64,000 bases of DNA from Isoetes taiwanensis (GCA_021234155.1 JAJEKV010000030.1:13080718-13144717); one strand, 5' to 3'; shown: positions 22,834 to 33,650, numbered from the stretch's first letter. Notes: a model not told the origin generated them from the sequence alone. Made by a program: numbers and translations.

Positions 22834-24228
22834 TTATACCAGTGTTCTTCTTATACCTAAAGGAGTTGTCCTCAAGGATTTTTTCCTTGGCTTTAATCTG
22901 CTCCCCCATCGCTTTACTTTTCGAATCCTTTTGTAGCTGCCATTGACTTTGGTCCATTTGAAATTATCATTCTCAGGCAATTTGTGAAATGTGTCCAGCC
23001 CCTTGGATTCATTTGTTTGGATCACTCCCTCACTATCAGAGTGTTCCTTAGAGTTATCACCTGGGCAAAGTTGAGTAGAGCCTGCTATTTTCTCCCCTTC
23101 AATCACATTATCTCTGCTGGTTTGAAGTGGAGCTGTGAAAGACTTACAGTCAGAGTACCAGAAATGTCTTTGTAAACATTTTTGGCATTGGGATGGCAAT
23201 CCAGACCATCTAAGAGCTAAGGAAGACTCTACTCCAAAGGCATCTATAAAAGGAATGGAGATAGGGATGTCTTTGGAAAGGTCAAGCTGCACAAAGGCAC
23301 GTGGAGGTTTAGATGGAGAGTATTCAGTGGAAATATAGGTGCCAATGGTGTTAAATAGGAGTTTGAAACATTCTTCATCCCAATATATAGGATTAAGTCC
23401 AAAAAGCGAGGTTGAGGCAATACAGAGATTGTTCATTTGTTCAATATCAAGTTTTGGATGCCATTTGAGAAAGGACAGCTGAGTGGTTTCAAAGGTCAGG
23501 GGACCATAGTTGAGAAAGAAATTAGCTGTTCTCGCGTTCCCACACTCAAGCATAATGTAAGGGAAATTAAGCCAGTAAACAGCTTGGATTATAATACCTT
23601 TATTTAGGTTAAGAAGAAAAGCCCAAAGTTTGTCAAGCTTAATCCCACATTTTTGGACCTTGATTATGACAGCTGAATTGGATAAAGCATCAACTCTAGA
23701 ATGAACAACAGGAAGATTAAGAGAAATACCACCGTAGAGTCTCATTTTGCTTTGCTGAAGATAAGGAGGTCTAGTTCTCTTTAGTCTGTCATCCAGATGT
23801 TCATCTGTTCGCAACTCCTGTCGAATTCTCGTTACCCCATATGGTCGTGGGATGCCAGTATTTGGATCAATTGGGTGAATAGTGCCCCTGCGATCAGGAT
23901 CAGCAGAAAGATTATCCCAGAAGGGCACTTCATGAGAGATTGGATCCATTTCAGGAGTAGAAGCTGGCAAATTGGCAAAGTTTCCGAACAGGATCGTTTC
24001 TTGCGGCTTCTCTTGAAAGGAAATCAAGCTTTGAAGAACAGCAGATCGTTCATGCGGTGGAAATTTAGCGAAGGAGTGAAGAAAGGATAAATTTTTAGGG
24101 TTTACGGAGGAAATTAAGGCCATTGGTAAAGGCACAGGTTGAAACAACAAAAGGGCACGGACGGAAATGAGAGCCCAGAAGGGGGAAAGGAAGAAAACAG
24201 GGATAGAACGCCGATTAGATAGAATCAA
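22834..24228 (-). pseudogene. LINE ORF1 (DUF4283-like with zinc-knuckle-like motif)
   Basis: A 464-codon frame. A middle region (LRLYGGISLNLPVVHSR through KLDKLWAFLLNLNKGIII, WLNFPYIMLECGNARTANFFLNYGPL, LSFLKWHPKLDIEQMNN) has the pattern of plant L1 ORF1 proteins with a DUF4283 domain. It is followed by ALRWSGLPSQCQKCLQRHFWYSDC, a variant CCHC knuckle (C-x2-C-x3-H-x5-C). The C-terminal end is basic (RIRKVKRWGSRLKPRKKS). ORF1 proteins bind the LINE RNA. The first codon at 24228 is a plausible start. No stop interrupts this part. Confidence 0.8.
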
Positions 24229-24843
24229 AATTAACTAGAAGAGGTCGGATTGCCAAACCATAAGCCATGCAAATCCAATTTGTGAAAGCTTTGCGAAGAA
24301 AACCATTCAAAGACTAATTCCAGTTTCCTAATTCTCTGAATAAACCTTCACGATGATCTTTTCATCTGCCCAATCACAATTAACTCTGAAAATTCCTGTT
24401 GCTGAAGTCTTGTTGTCACCTATGAATTCCTCCAGCCATGAATTAAGCATCTCTGTTTCAAATTCAACGCAGCTCGGGACAAATGTATACTCTTGCCGGA
24501 ATAGAGAATCTGGGAAGAAGGTGTTAATTATCAAAGAATTCCATAGTTCTGAAGATGAGCCTGAAAGAAAACCACAGGTAAATCTTGAGCCATGTTTGAT
24601 AATTGTGAAGATTTTGGTGTCCATCAATAGCTCAAAGCATGAGGAATTTGATAAAGCTGGCCCTCTACAGGGGCAGCTAGCAGATCACTCTCAAATTCAA
24701 GCCAGATCAAGCAGAAATTGATGAATTTCAAGGGAGAATTGGCAAGAAAGAGGTTTGAACTGAAAAATCCGGGAAGAGGACAAACAAATCAAGAAAAATG
24801 GCGCACGTCATTTTTCCCTTGAAGCCTTTAACCAATTTATTTC
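24229..24843 (-). other. LINE 5' leader with a small ORF
   Basis: The LINE begins at 24843 on the minus strand, immediately after the target duplication, and ORF1 starts at 24228, so this is the 5' leader and probable internal promoter. A 99-codon frame (24627-24328; SCVEFETEMLNSWLEEFIGDN) lies in it. Its function is unknown; it may be an upstream ORF or chance. Confidence 0.6.
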
Positions 24844-24856
24844 CAAAGATTAAGTT
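24844..24856. repeat. 13-bp target-site duplication, right copy
   Basis: CAAAGATTAAGTT, identical to 17029-17041, directly abuts the 5' end of the LINE. Confidence 0.95.
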
Positions 24857-26175
24857 CCTAACTAATCCTGGTACACAGAGTACTTCTCCTAATTTGACTG
24901 CCTTTCCTTCTAAGTCAAATAGTTCCAACATTCTAGTGTCTTTAATTTCTTGTAATTTACCATTTCCCAATTGCACATGTCCTCCTTTGACTTCTCTGCA
25001 ATTCTTTAGCAAGTGTGTGGAAGAGGTTACTGTCCTCTCAGCTCCTGAATCTATAATCATCATATCATGGTTATTTACATCATTCATCAAGTGACATAGT
25101 TTAGGGTACTTTACCTCATCATCTTCATTTTGTTCATCTTCATCTCCTCGAGTCTCCTGAGTTAGATTCAGGGATTGATTAGTTTTAGCTGTTCCTCTGC
25201 CCCTGACAGCAGATCCTCCTCGGTTGCCCTTGCCTCTGCCTCTTCCTTTGTAGTTCATATCCCTAGGGCTCGAACAATTTGAAGCAACATGTCTTTTTCC
25301 CTCACAATTGAAACAAATAGTGTCTTTTCTTATTTTAGGACAGTCAGCCTTTAAATGTCCATAATTGTTGCAATTATAACATGGTCCAATCCTATCCTTA
25401 TCACTATTATTACTATTTTTCTTTCCTTTATACTTTCCAGCATAAAGGACTTCAGTGGTCTGCTCATCATCTTCCTGTCCTATTTGCTTTTGCTCAAACT
25501 CTGTTCTTATCATTTGGATAGCATGCTCCTTTGATTTAGCAACATTTCTTAACAATGTAGCAAGATAAAAATTGTGTGAGACTGCTCTAGAGATTGTCGA
25601 TAGCTGATATTGCTCATTTAAAATGACACCTGCCCCTTCTAAGTCAGCTATTATGGAATCAAATTTCTCAAGAAATTCTGTTATGTTTTCCCTGTCATGC
25701 AACTTCAACTTCCTTAATTGCTTTTCTAAAACATCTATTTGTGAAGAAGTTTTAGCTTCATAATTTTAAATCATATATAGCCACATCTCTCTATGACTTA
25801 ATCCTCTTAATTTCAGCTTAATCACAAGACCAACCTTGCAGCAAACGATTGCTTGTGCCTCCATGATTTTTAGTTGTTCATCCACTTCTGCACTTGTTGC
25901 AGATGTTGCTTGTACTGTATTGTTGCTCCCTTCAACAATTCTTGCACCTCCACCAACTGTTGAACTTTCTCCATTTGAGCTGGAACTAGTTCTGCACTTA
26001 ATGTCCCTATGGCAACATTAGTACCATAAGGTCTACTTGTACTTGGCTCAATCAAGTACCACAGATTTTCAAACTCCAGAACTTCTCTGATACTTTGTTT
26101 CCAGATTTGAAAACCACTCTCACCTTTAAATACCTCTATAGCATTAAGTAGATTAGCACCAAATCTACTTGACAT
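24857..26175 (-). pseudogene. Copia gag and protease
   Basis: The start ATG at 26175 lies 5 bases after the primer-binding site (SSRFGANLLNAIEVFKGESGFQIWK, the usual Copia gag start). The frame is broken near 25770-25870, then continues (LHDRENITEFLEKFDSIIADL). Two zinc knuckles follow, CYNCNNYGHLKADC and CFNCEGKRHVASNC, then an Arg/Gly-rich stretch. The aspartic protease has IIDSGAERTVT (Asp-Ser-Gly). The pol frame runs on to PGLVRNLI, where the LINE interrupts it. The last codons of the open frame beyond 24856 are LINE sequence, not Copia. Confidence 0.88.
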
Positions 26176-26180
26176 ATTTA

Positions 26181-26195
26181 CCAAGCTCTGATACC
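26181..26195 (-). promoter_or_regulatory. Copia primer-binding site (tRNA-iMet type)
   Basis: On the minus strand this reads GGTATCAGAGCTTGG, complementary to the 3' end of plant initiator tRNA-Met, the usual Copia primer. It implies that the 5' LTR ends close to 26196. Confidence 0.85.
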
Positions 26196-26463
26196 GAAGA
26201 AGAAAATAATGCTATAGCTTAATTTTCTCTAGACACTTCAAAGATAAAATTGAATGTCTATACTTATACTTCCTTTTCAATCATTCAAATATTAAATCAA
26301 TGGTCACAATATTTTATGATTCAAATATATACTTCAACCATTAACATGCTACAGTAAAAGCACTGTAGCAGAGGTATTGACCGATATACTATAGCAGTGT
26401 TGACCTTATCTTCGACAGCCCAAACAACACTCAAATCTGACTAGGAATACCTGCATTCATCAA

Positions 26464-26792
26464 TCATACAACCGATATATTGCATTAGATCCGTATTCTC
26501 TATTTCTAGATCAAGATCCAGCCGCTATGGCGAGCCGATCGACCTACAACTTCCTGAACGAGTAACTTTCTCTTTTCGAATGAAAAAATCCCTCCATAAT
26601 GATTTATCCCATATAATAGTGGTCTCCAAAGGTTAAGTTTCGTTCCCCCTTTTTTAATGTAACAATGCTCCATATAACCATGGAGTTCACCTCTTAAACT
26701 TAGATAGGTCAATCCTTCTCAACCTAGATTTTATCTAGATCATATCAATATTTCATACAGCTAACATGATTAGGACATGATTAATTTCTACA
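26464..26792 (-). repeat. Copia 5' LTR, part matching the 3' copy
   Basis: Matches 6151-6479 with about 15 substitutions. On the minus strand it starts TGTAGAAATTAATC. Because the primer-binding site sits at 26181-26195, the LTR probably runs on to about 26196, making it close to 600 bp; the extra 270 bp have no partner at the 3' end. Confidence 0.85.
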
Positions 26793-26808
26793 ACAAAAGG
26801 GAAAATAT

Positions 26809-27050
26809 GATTAGCGTATATCCTGATCTGCTAGATGATAGCCTGGATGATCTAGTGTAAGAGTATCTATTTTGGATATCCTAGTGCTGTAAGAATAAGA
26901 TATACTAGTGGCTGCACATACAAGCCAAATAAAATTGCCTTGGTAAGTACATTTGATGCATGCCATGTCACCCAAAATTTACCAACATCACCCAATTTTG
27001 AAAATCTGAAACTGCTAATGGTCAAAATAGCAACAAGGGAATATCAATTA
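26809..27050. repeat. imperfect direct repeat A, copy 1
   Basis: The order of blocks (GATTAG-GTATATCCT-ATCTGCT, then GATATACTAGTGGCTGCA, then TTGAAAATCTGAAACTGCTAA, then AATAGCAACAAGGGAATATC) recurs at 27104-27357. The two copies differ by substitutions and by different internal insertions. No coding potential. Confidence 0.75.
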
Positions 27051-27103
27051 TTATTACCTGAATATCATATATATCAGTTACTATCAGTTACATATATCAG
27101 AAC

Positions 27104-27357
27104 GATTAGTGTATATCCTAATCTGCTGGATGATAGCCTGAATGACCTAGTATAAGCAGCAAAAACAATCAATACCAAATCAATACACATGGTCATTATT
27201 ATACGCTACCCATTGATGTGTCCATTATGCAATAGACTTTCGTTATCTAATTTGGATATACTAGTGCTGTAAAAATAGGATATACTAGTGACTGCATATA
27301 CTTGAAAATCTGAAACTGCTAATTGTCAAAATAGCAACAAGGGAATATCAGTTACTA
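27104..27357. repeat. imperfect direct repeat A, copy 2
   Basis: Second copy of the block order described at 26809-27050. It starts at GATTAGTGTATATCCTAAT and ends near the GGGAATATCAGTTAC stretch. The copies are about 295 bp apart, start to start. Confidence 0.75.
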
Positions 27358-27848
27358 TGTACTTCTGCCAAAGGCCGAGATATGGAGTTCAAAAAACATA
27401 TTCAAACGAGTCCAAAGGTTTAGCTAAGTTCAAAGGAAGATTGAAACACTTTCTATTATCTATAGCAGCAACTCCATGAGCTCTAAAGTTCATTAACCAT
27501 CCGCTCTCGAACATAATACTGCTTAAACCTTTTGCTTTCCCTTATTCCCCATAAAACAACAAAAAAACAGGGCTAGTTAGTGGCAGAACATAATCATTTT
27601 GTTCCATTTAAATTTTTTTTTTTTTTTGGAGAAACGGAAGTTTTTATATTTTATATAATAAAAAGTACAGAGTACAATGTTTCAAACTTCACAGAGGATT
27701 ACTACAGGAGTAACCTCAACCTCTTCATCCTCTATGAACTGAAACTTATTCAAATGAGTAACAGCAAAACAAAAGAAGTATAAGATAGCTAACAATGGTT
27801 AAAGAAACCTGATTCTCAAGATGTTGTGTCTGAGGTGCATAGTAGAGT

Positions 27849-27975
27849 GCTGCATTGTCGGGGTCACAGATAGCCTAAAGCTGGCTAGGCTTAGTACAAG
27901 CCCAACCGCCAGACTCCTCCCCTAAAAGCCTGGTGCAGGATATAAAAGCTCCTGTATAGCCCCTAGCTCGGCAAT
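27849..27975. repeat. imperfect direct repeat B, copy 1
   Basis: Begins GTGCTGCATTGTCGGGGT, includes CCGCCAGACTCCTCCC and CCTGGTGCA, and ends CTAGCTCGGCAATC. The same string of blocks recurs at 28316-28453 with about 80 percent similarity by eye. Neither copy has a recognisable coding frame. The segment between the copies (27976-28315) and the stretch 27358-27848 show nothing else beyond a T run near 27613. Confidence 0.75.
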
Positions 27976-28315
27976 CTCCACTGAAAGGGTCACCCTGTAA
28001 GGGAGTCTTCCACTTCCATTTCCCATCAAGGAGCCCATACATCCTTGATAAATAAGCACATCCATCTTGTTAATCATGGCAACTACCACCAAATCTACCT
28101 GTATACTACTTTTGAAGTAGCATAGAAGACCGGCTATACCACCAACTGTCACTGCACATTTTACTCTTACCGGGATACAAAGAAGTCAAATAAAGAAACA
28201 AATCAGTGTAAGAAGTGCAGCCTGCCACTCTGCTCATAGAAGCTGCCACCGCTTCATGGATTCTGGTCTCTCAGCTTTACTCAAATAAATCACCTGTGAA
28301 TTGCATCAAATAAAA

Positions 28316-28453
28316 TGCTGCATTGTCGGGGTAGGCAATCCAATTGAAGCTGGCCAGACAAAAAATATGCCCAGCCGCCAGACTCCTCCCTCAAAAAGCC
28401 CGGTGCAAGATGTGTAATCTTCCTGCCTACATCATTTCCCTAGCTCGGCTATT
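28316..28453. repeat. imperfect direct repeat B, copy 2
   Basis: Partner of 27849-27975 (TGCTGCATTGTCGGGGTAGG ... CCGCCAGACTCCTCCCTC ... CTAGCTCGGCTATTC). The following stretch, 28454-29229, shows no gene or repeat that I can support. Confidence 0.75.
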
Positions 28454-29276
28454 CTATTCAAATCAAATCCAGCAATTTATTTGCATAAAAACTAGAAAGC
28501 CCCAAAAGTGCCTGAGTATCTGATTTGTTCTTAATCTACATTTTGTCTTTCCGCCAGCAAGAAAGGGCAAGAGTAAATCCAAGATACTTCACAGAACTGC
28601 AAGACTTTACCTCTTCAGATGAAGCTTACCCCGTACTAAACCGGAACATCAGCCTGCTTCAGTTTGATCCAGTTAGCCTGCATAAATCCCATCCATCCCA
28701 GGTCGACCCAGCCTCAAAGGAATCCTTCGAGAGCTGCAAGAAAAGAGTGGGAAATGCAACCAAAACTGACCCAAAGTTGAAGATCGCCTACAGACTACAT
28801 CCCTGGAAAAATCTGGAGAAAACCTGTGATAATCAATCTTACGGTTAGAAAGCATCATGGCCTGGCATCCATCTCCAGATCTTTGCTTCATGCCTCGCTG
28901 CTAATCCAGAAGCAAGGCGAAGCGGCGGTAGCCTCACCTCCGCCTCCGCCCTAGCCACTGCCGCTTCCGTTCATTTCCCCCAGCATTTCACACGTGACAT
29001 CTTTCCATTTAAATTAAGGTTATCCTACTATTATTTTGTTCACGTACAAACTTATTCAACTGTACTCTATCATTATCATGCAGATGGTAAATGTTTTTAG
29101 CAGGTTTATATCTTAAACATGCAAAGGATATGATAGACTCAAGGTCAATGAGTCGATTATCGGTCAGATCGTACATGAACCGCATGGTCTTACCATCCAT
29201 GCTGCAATGTTTTTTGTAATATGCTAGATTTAATTGAACTTCAAAGGACGAATGTTTAAGTCCACGGGCTCTCTAC

Positions 29277-29555
29277 TGATATGGTCTGTGGGGTATGGGA
29301 TAAAGCCTGGAAAGGTTGGGGCCCATTGGATAACGATTTCCTTAAAGGATCCGCCCTTTTGGTGCGTTGGTTATCACTAGAGGTGCTAGTGCATAACATT
29401 TGGTATTAGAGCCAAGGTTCAATTCCTTGTGGCAACATTGGTGTGTTCCACATGCTTGAGGGCAAGCATCTCGAGAAAGGGGAGAAATTGATATGATCTG
29501 TGGGGATCCGCCCTTTTGATGCGTTGGTTATCACTAGAGGTGCTAGTGCATAACA
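29277..29555 (+). mobile_element. TRIM retrotransposon with two LTRs and 5-bp TSD
   Basis: LTR1 (29277-29398, 122 bp) and LTR2 (29489-29555, 67 bp) both start TGATATG and end GTGCATAACA. LTR2 lacks a central stretch of about 55 bp. The internal region of 90 bp begins with TGGTATTAGAGCC (29401-29413), a primer-binding site for initiator tRNA-Met with one mismatch, and ends with a purine tract (GAGAAAGGGGAGAAA, about 29473-29487). It is flanked by the target duplication TCTAC (29272-29276 and 29556-29560). It has no coding capacity, as expected for a terminal-repeat retrotransposon in miniature. Confidence 0.92.
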
Positions 29556-30565
29556 TCTACTCTCTCTCCATGCATTGTCAAACTTCCGCCTCGTGCTCAG
29601 CACCTTTTTAAGACACCAAACCTTCTGAATTGACACAAATTTCTTCTTTCTTTTTGCCAAAGCTTGTCTAGTTTGTGGTACCACTATGTCTTCCACTGGC
29701 TCTTCAATACACTGCACAATCTGTTCCAATGCCTAGTAGAGCCTGTGCATCAACATTATTATCTTCAATTGAAGATACCAAAGTCTGAACCCTTGTCAGA
29801 CTATCCTTCGAAAGCCATGGATTTCCATCCAAATGGCTCACTATGGTTGACTTGAAGATTCTCTTCCCTTCCATCTCAACATGCCAAGATACATGAGATG
29901 GTTTTCTTCTTTCACATTCATCTAACATTTTATCAAATATATGACATAATTTAGACCTGCCCACATCGGTCTCATTAACTACCTCATTCCCTGATTCATC
30001 ACCTTCAAGCTCCACATTGTTTTCCATAACATCGGTCTCATTTCATAATGTGTTAGAACTCAAGTTTTTAGACAAACTACTTTGAAACCAATCTTCAAAT
30101 TTCCATAGCTCACTAAACCAACTACTAGTGCCCGTGCATATGATGCCGACACTTTCACACAATTCTTGTGCATCTTTAAGCCCTTTCTTTAAAGCTCCAA
30201 TAATCTTGTTATCCGTATCCACAATATTATAATCAGTAAGGTCATAATTCAGCATGTTCTCGTCAGTATCTATCTTTCTTTCTAACTCCTGCCAAATGTG
30301 CTCTTGTTTAACATGAGCTGCAGGAAAGAAGATTGTGGCAACTTGAAATTCAGAAATGTGATTCAAATCAGATGCACTCTCAAACAAGTCTGCACCATCA
30401 TACGACCTTTCATTATGTACCATGCCACTCACTTTGGAGAAGAAGTTTTGGCACGCGTCTGGTCCTATACATTCCAAAGGCAACTCTAAATGCCCAAATT
30501 TATCTGTGAAATAATTTATGAGTAGCACAACAAAATGACATGATAATTGCACGTCTATAAAGCTT

Positions 30566-31098
30566 CCCTGACTAATGAAGTTCTTACTCAATGAATCCGT
30601 GCTATATGATTCTTCAACCATAGCCTCCAAAGCCTGTTATGAACAAGGAAGTTGATTAGCGACCTCCTACAATTGGAAAGAACAATTTAAACTAAAAGAG
30701 GAAAAAATTATTTATGCTCACCTAAAAAAAGAAGATACCGTTGCAGCAGCCTTGACCCTTGCTCTCAAGTCCATAGTAGATGACAAGAAGATGTCAAGAT
30801 ATGCTGCCACAATTTCCAAATAGACTTTTGTCCCTAAATTTCGCATCTTTCCCGACTAATGAAGTTCTTAACGATTGCGTGCTATGGTTCTTCAACAATA
30901 GCATCCAAAGCCTGTTATGAACAAGGAAGTTGATTAGCGACCTTCTACAATGGGAAAGAACAATTTAAACTAAAAGAGGCAAAAATTATTTTCGCTCACC
31001 TAAAAAAAGGATACCGTTGTAGCAGCCTTGACCCTTGCTCTCAAATCCATAGTAGGTGACAAGAAGATGTCACAACTTCCAAATAGGCTTTTGTTCCT
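30566..31098. repeat. tandem 285-bp duplication spanning an exon-intron junction
   Basis: Copy 1 (30566-30850) and copy 2 (from 30851) share CC-GACTAATGAAGTTCTTA, AAAGCCTGTTATGAACAAGG, GCTCACCTAAAAAAAG and GCAGCCTTGACCCTTGCTCTC. The unit contains the splice donor, the whole 88-nt intron and the acceptor of the transposase-like gene, so both splice sites exist twice. Confidence 0.85.
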
Positions 31099-32638
31099 TC
31101 CTTCCTTCCTGAATTTTGCATCGATGGCTCTGCAGAACCATCTCTCAGCCCGTCTAAGCATTATTGAACTCTTCTAGAAGCAAGGCATTGAGCAGCTCTC
31201 CAGTTTTGCCTATCCTGGGCTTCACATCTCCAACCTCCAGCCCATGCTTTCCTTGGCATAAGTCAAACACATGGCATATGTCATTTAGAGTCACTAGCTC
31301 GTTCCCTAAATACAATCTTCTACTTGCACTATCCAAGGGATTAACAAGCTTCTTACCATTGTGCACAAAATCTTCATCATGCAACCTATAAACATCATCG
31401 TTAGACGAGCCACTTAGAGGCCAGTCGACCCATGGTACTTCAAATGTAGAGCCTTTTGCCTCCTTGGATGTATAATCCTCAAACATACATGTTCTTCTCC
31501 TTGAATCTCCACCCGAGCTATGGCCGATTAGAGGGCCAACAACCATTCTCAAGTGTATATTCCACAACTCTTGGATGTGCCTCCACTGACGTCTTGCTTC
31601 AAGGTGATCAAGTCTATTGCATGTAAGAATAATAGCGAGGATGAGTTTGGGCAGCTTCCTATGCAAAGGGTTTACAATTAGAACTCTTGCATAGTGAGAA
31701 ATGACGTTCTCCTCGAAGGCTTTCACAATGACATTGTAGCCCTCTTCATTAGAGCCAACAAGGCACTCAAATGTGCCATTGCAAACATGTCCTGCCTTCT
31801 TTCCACAAAAGCCAAGCAAACAGTCATCTTTCAGAATCCAGCAAACAGCCCGCTTTATGTCAATCTCGTCCTCGGCCACAATTATTGGAACTCCCTATCC
31901 AAATCCAAATTCTGGCATTGCATGTGTCAAGAATAGGTCAGACAAGATGCTTAAATGTTTCTTCCCTGATACCAACTTTGTAAAATAAGTGTTCTCGCGT
32001 GGAGCGCATCGTGGTGAACATACTTGGAGCTGCAAAATTTAGAGAAAGAAAATTGTGCATTCTTCTCCCTCTCTAAATCTTTATTGTTTCAAACAATGCT
32101 TTCATGGTTTCTCTATATCTTCTTTTATGGCTAGGTCTGATAATGTTTTGAGCCATATCCCTTAAAAAATCCCACAAAGCTGGTTTTCCACTAAATTTCC
32201 CTTGACGATGTGCCTTCACTGTGTCTTGGCAAAATCTGTTCACATCCTTCCTGTTCATGGACTCCTCCAAACTTCCTCTTAGGGACCTTCCTTCCATAGA
32301 CAATGCAGTAATTCTCATTTGAAAAACATTAATTCTGTTTTTAACTTTCTTATCTCACGACCAGCAAGCATAGATTAGTGGTTGGGTAGGATGTAATAAA
32401 AATTACTGGCTCGTCTAGGCATATGACGTGCAAGAGGGTCAGCTTTACTGGTGAACCCTTTATGAATTATCAATGTTCATTGTGTGCTGCTATTCCGAAG
32501 GAAACAGATTTTTATATGAGAGCATAGACAGACTGATGATAAGGTAGCAAGGGGATTTAGAACTACTAAATTGTGTATTAAATCAGATTATCTGGATAGC
32601 ATAGAGATAAAGAAAATGCTAGGTTAGATGCCAAATGG

Positions 32639-33650
32639 TTGTTACAGCCTGAGAACAAATATCTTCACGATCAGTCATGGCTCAATGCCCTTAAGGTGGA
32701 ATACATGCCTGAGCTTGCTCAGCATTTGCCCCTCTGGATAGCAAAACCATTGCAGCAAGTCCGTAAGAACTTGCAGGAAGACATGGGGATTCAGTTTGCC
32801 CAGATATATCTACGGCACCGTAGTGGTTTTAACAACCTCCTTGCTTATCTTGAAAGTGAGACCATTCCAGTTGAATGGGTTCCTCCCCCTGTCAACACTC
32901 TCCTTTCCTGTTCTGACTGGGAAGGTTGGTGTCAAACTCTGGATGCCGACTTTCTTCAAGAGTTCCATGATCAAGCCTAGCAGCCGATGATGCAACCTCC
33001 ACCTCAGCATAACACTCTGTATGCATCATTAGGTGCACCATGCCGTCAATTCCTCATTTCGAATTGGCGTTCTTCCTTTTGGATCAAGGCTCTGGCTGGT
33101 CATGCTGATTGGACCCTGGCTCATATATCTACAGATCTTAGGTGGGATCCACGATTTATGCTCGCAATGTATGGCAAGAAGGAGAAACTTTGGATCAAAC
33201 TCGGAATTGGATATACATTTCGAATAAACGTGGTTGGCAATCAGACTGTTTGGGGACTCACCCAATTTTTGGAGAGTGTTGCTACATCTCCCCCGTCAGT
33301 TCACCGTCAAGCAGGTTTCTGTGCAGCCCTGAAGTGCATTCTCCAATGTTCAATTGCTCGACGACGACCAATTTATTATTGTAATCCAAATGCTAGTGCC
33401 GGTGCTTTTGGACTTCAGACTTGCCTACTTATCGAATATGGCTTTTAAAGACACGGCGCAGTCTGGGTTTCTGATTGATGCGTCACCATCTATTGGGATA
33501 CACACTGCAGATGCGCTGAAAGATTGGCAAGATCGCATTCAGAAATATCACTCTGACGTACATCCTCATAGCAGGCAGGATGATTTTGACAAGGTTCCTG
33601 GTTTTCCCCCTCCTGAGATCAGTTATGATTTTAGTGGCACCATATTGTAA
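32639..33650 (+). pseudogene. unknown gene, two frames joined by a frame shift
   Basis: The frame at 32639-32980 (QPENKYLHDQSWLNALKVEY, MGIQFAQIYLRHRSGFNNLL, WEGWCQTLDADFLQEF) stops at a single TAG and continues in the same direction at 32987-33448 (QFLISNWRSSFWIKALAGH, WGLTQFLESVATSPPS, RRPIYYCNPNASAGAFGLQ). A one-base change of frame near 33430 then leads to 33440-33650 (FKDTAQSGFLIDASPSIGIH, ending SYDFSGTIL). Composition and length (about 335 residues in total) look like a real protein. I recognise no domain. It could be the product of a plant transposon or a captured host gene. The 33651-34309 stretch that follows shows no gene. Confidence 0.5.

Larger units (their letters stand above)
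17042..24843 (-). mobile_element. L1-type LINE inserted in the Copia
   Basis: A near full-length non-LTR retrotransposon on the minus strand. The 3' end is a 32-nt A tail (T run on the plus strand, 17042-17073). It has ORF1 with a nucleic-acid-binding domain, then ORF2 with endonuclease, reverse transcriptase and a zf-RVT region. The 5' end lies at 24843, just inside the right copy of the 13-bp target duplication. Several frame shifts and stops make it inactive. Its length of about 7.8 kb is usual for plant L1 elements. Confidence 0.93.
6151..26792 (-). mobile_element. Copia LTR retrotransposon split by two nested insertions
   Basis: Pieces of one Copia element occur in order on the minus strand: 5' LTR (26464-26792 or longer), primer-binding site (26181-26195), gag and protease (26175-24857), integrase (17028-16209), reverse transcriptase and RNase H (8332-6468), polypurine tract, and 3' LTR (6479-6151). 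The protease/integrase gap is filled exactly by a LINE with a 13-bp target duplication. The integrase/RT gap is filled by an insert carrying a Gypsy fragment. The two LTR copies differ at about 15 of 329 positions by my count, so the element is not recent. It carries frameshifts and a changed RT active site, so it is dead. Confidence 0.9.
29230..32318 (-). pseudogene. decayed transposase-like gene of an FFSK-motif family
   Basis: Minus-strand pieces in order: 32318-32073 (KAHRQGKFSGKPALWDFLRDMAQNI), 31879-31154 (VAEDEIDIKRAVCWILKDD, LLGFCGKKAGHVC, ARVLIVNPLHRKLPKL, VVGPLIGHSSGGDSRRR, LHDEDFVHNGKKLVNPL), an exon around 30830-30722 ending SSFFR, a GT-AG intron (30634-30721), and 30633-29704 (DVQLSCHFVVLLI, CIGPDACQNFFSKVSGM). 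The last exon continues to 29230 once the TRIM at 29277-29555 is removed. I recall proteins with this motif order as repetitive, transposon-like proteins of seed-free plants; the class is uncertain. My memory of the family has Glu where this copy has Gln in ACQNFFSK. Frame shifts, stops and a local duplication show decay. The first coding piece lacks a clear start. Confidence 0.65.
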
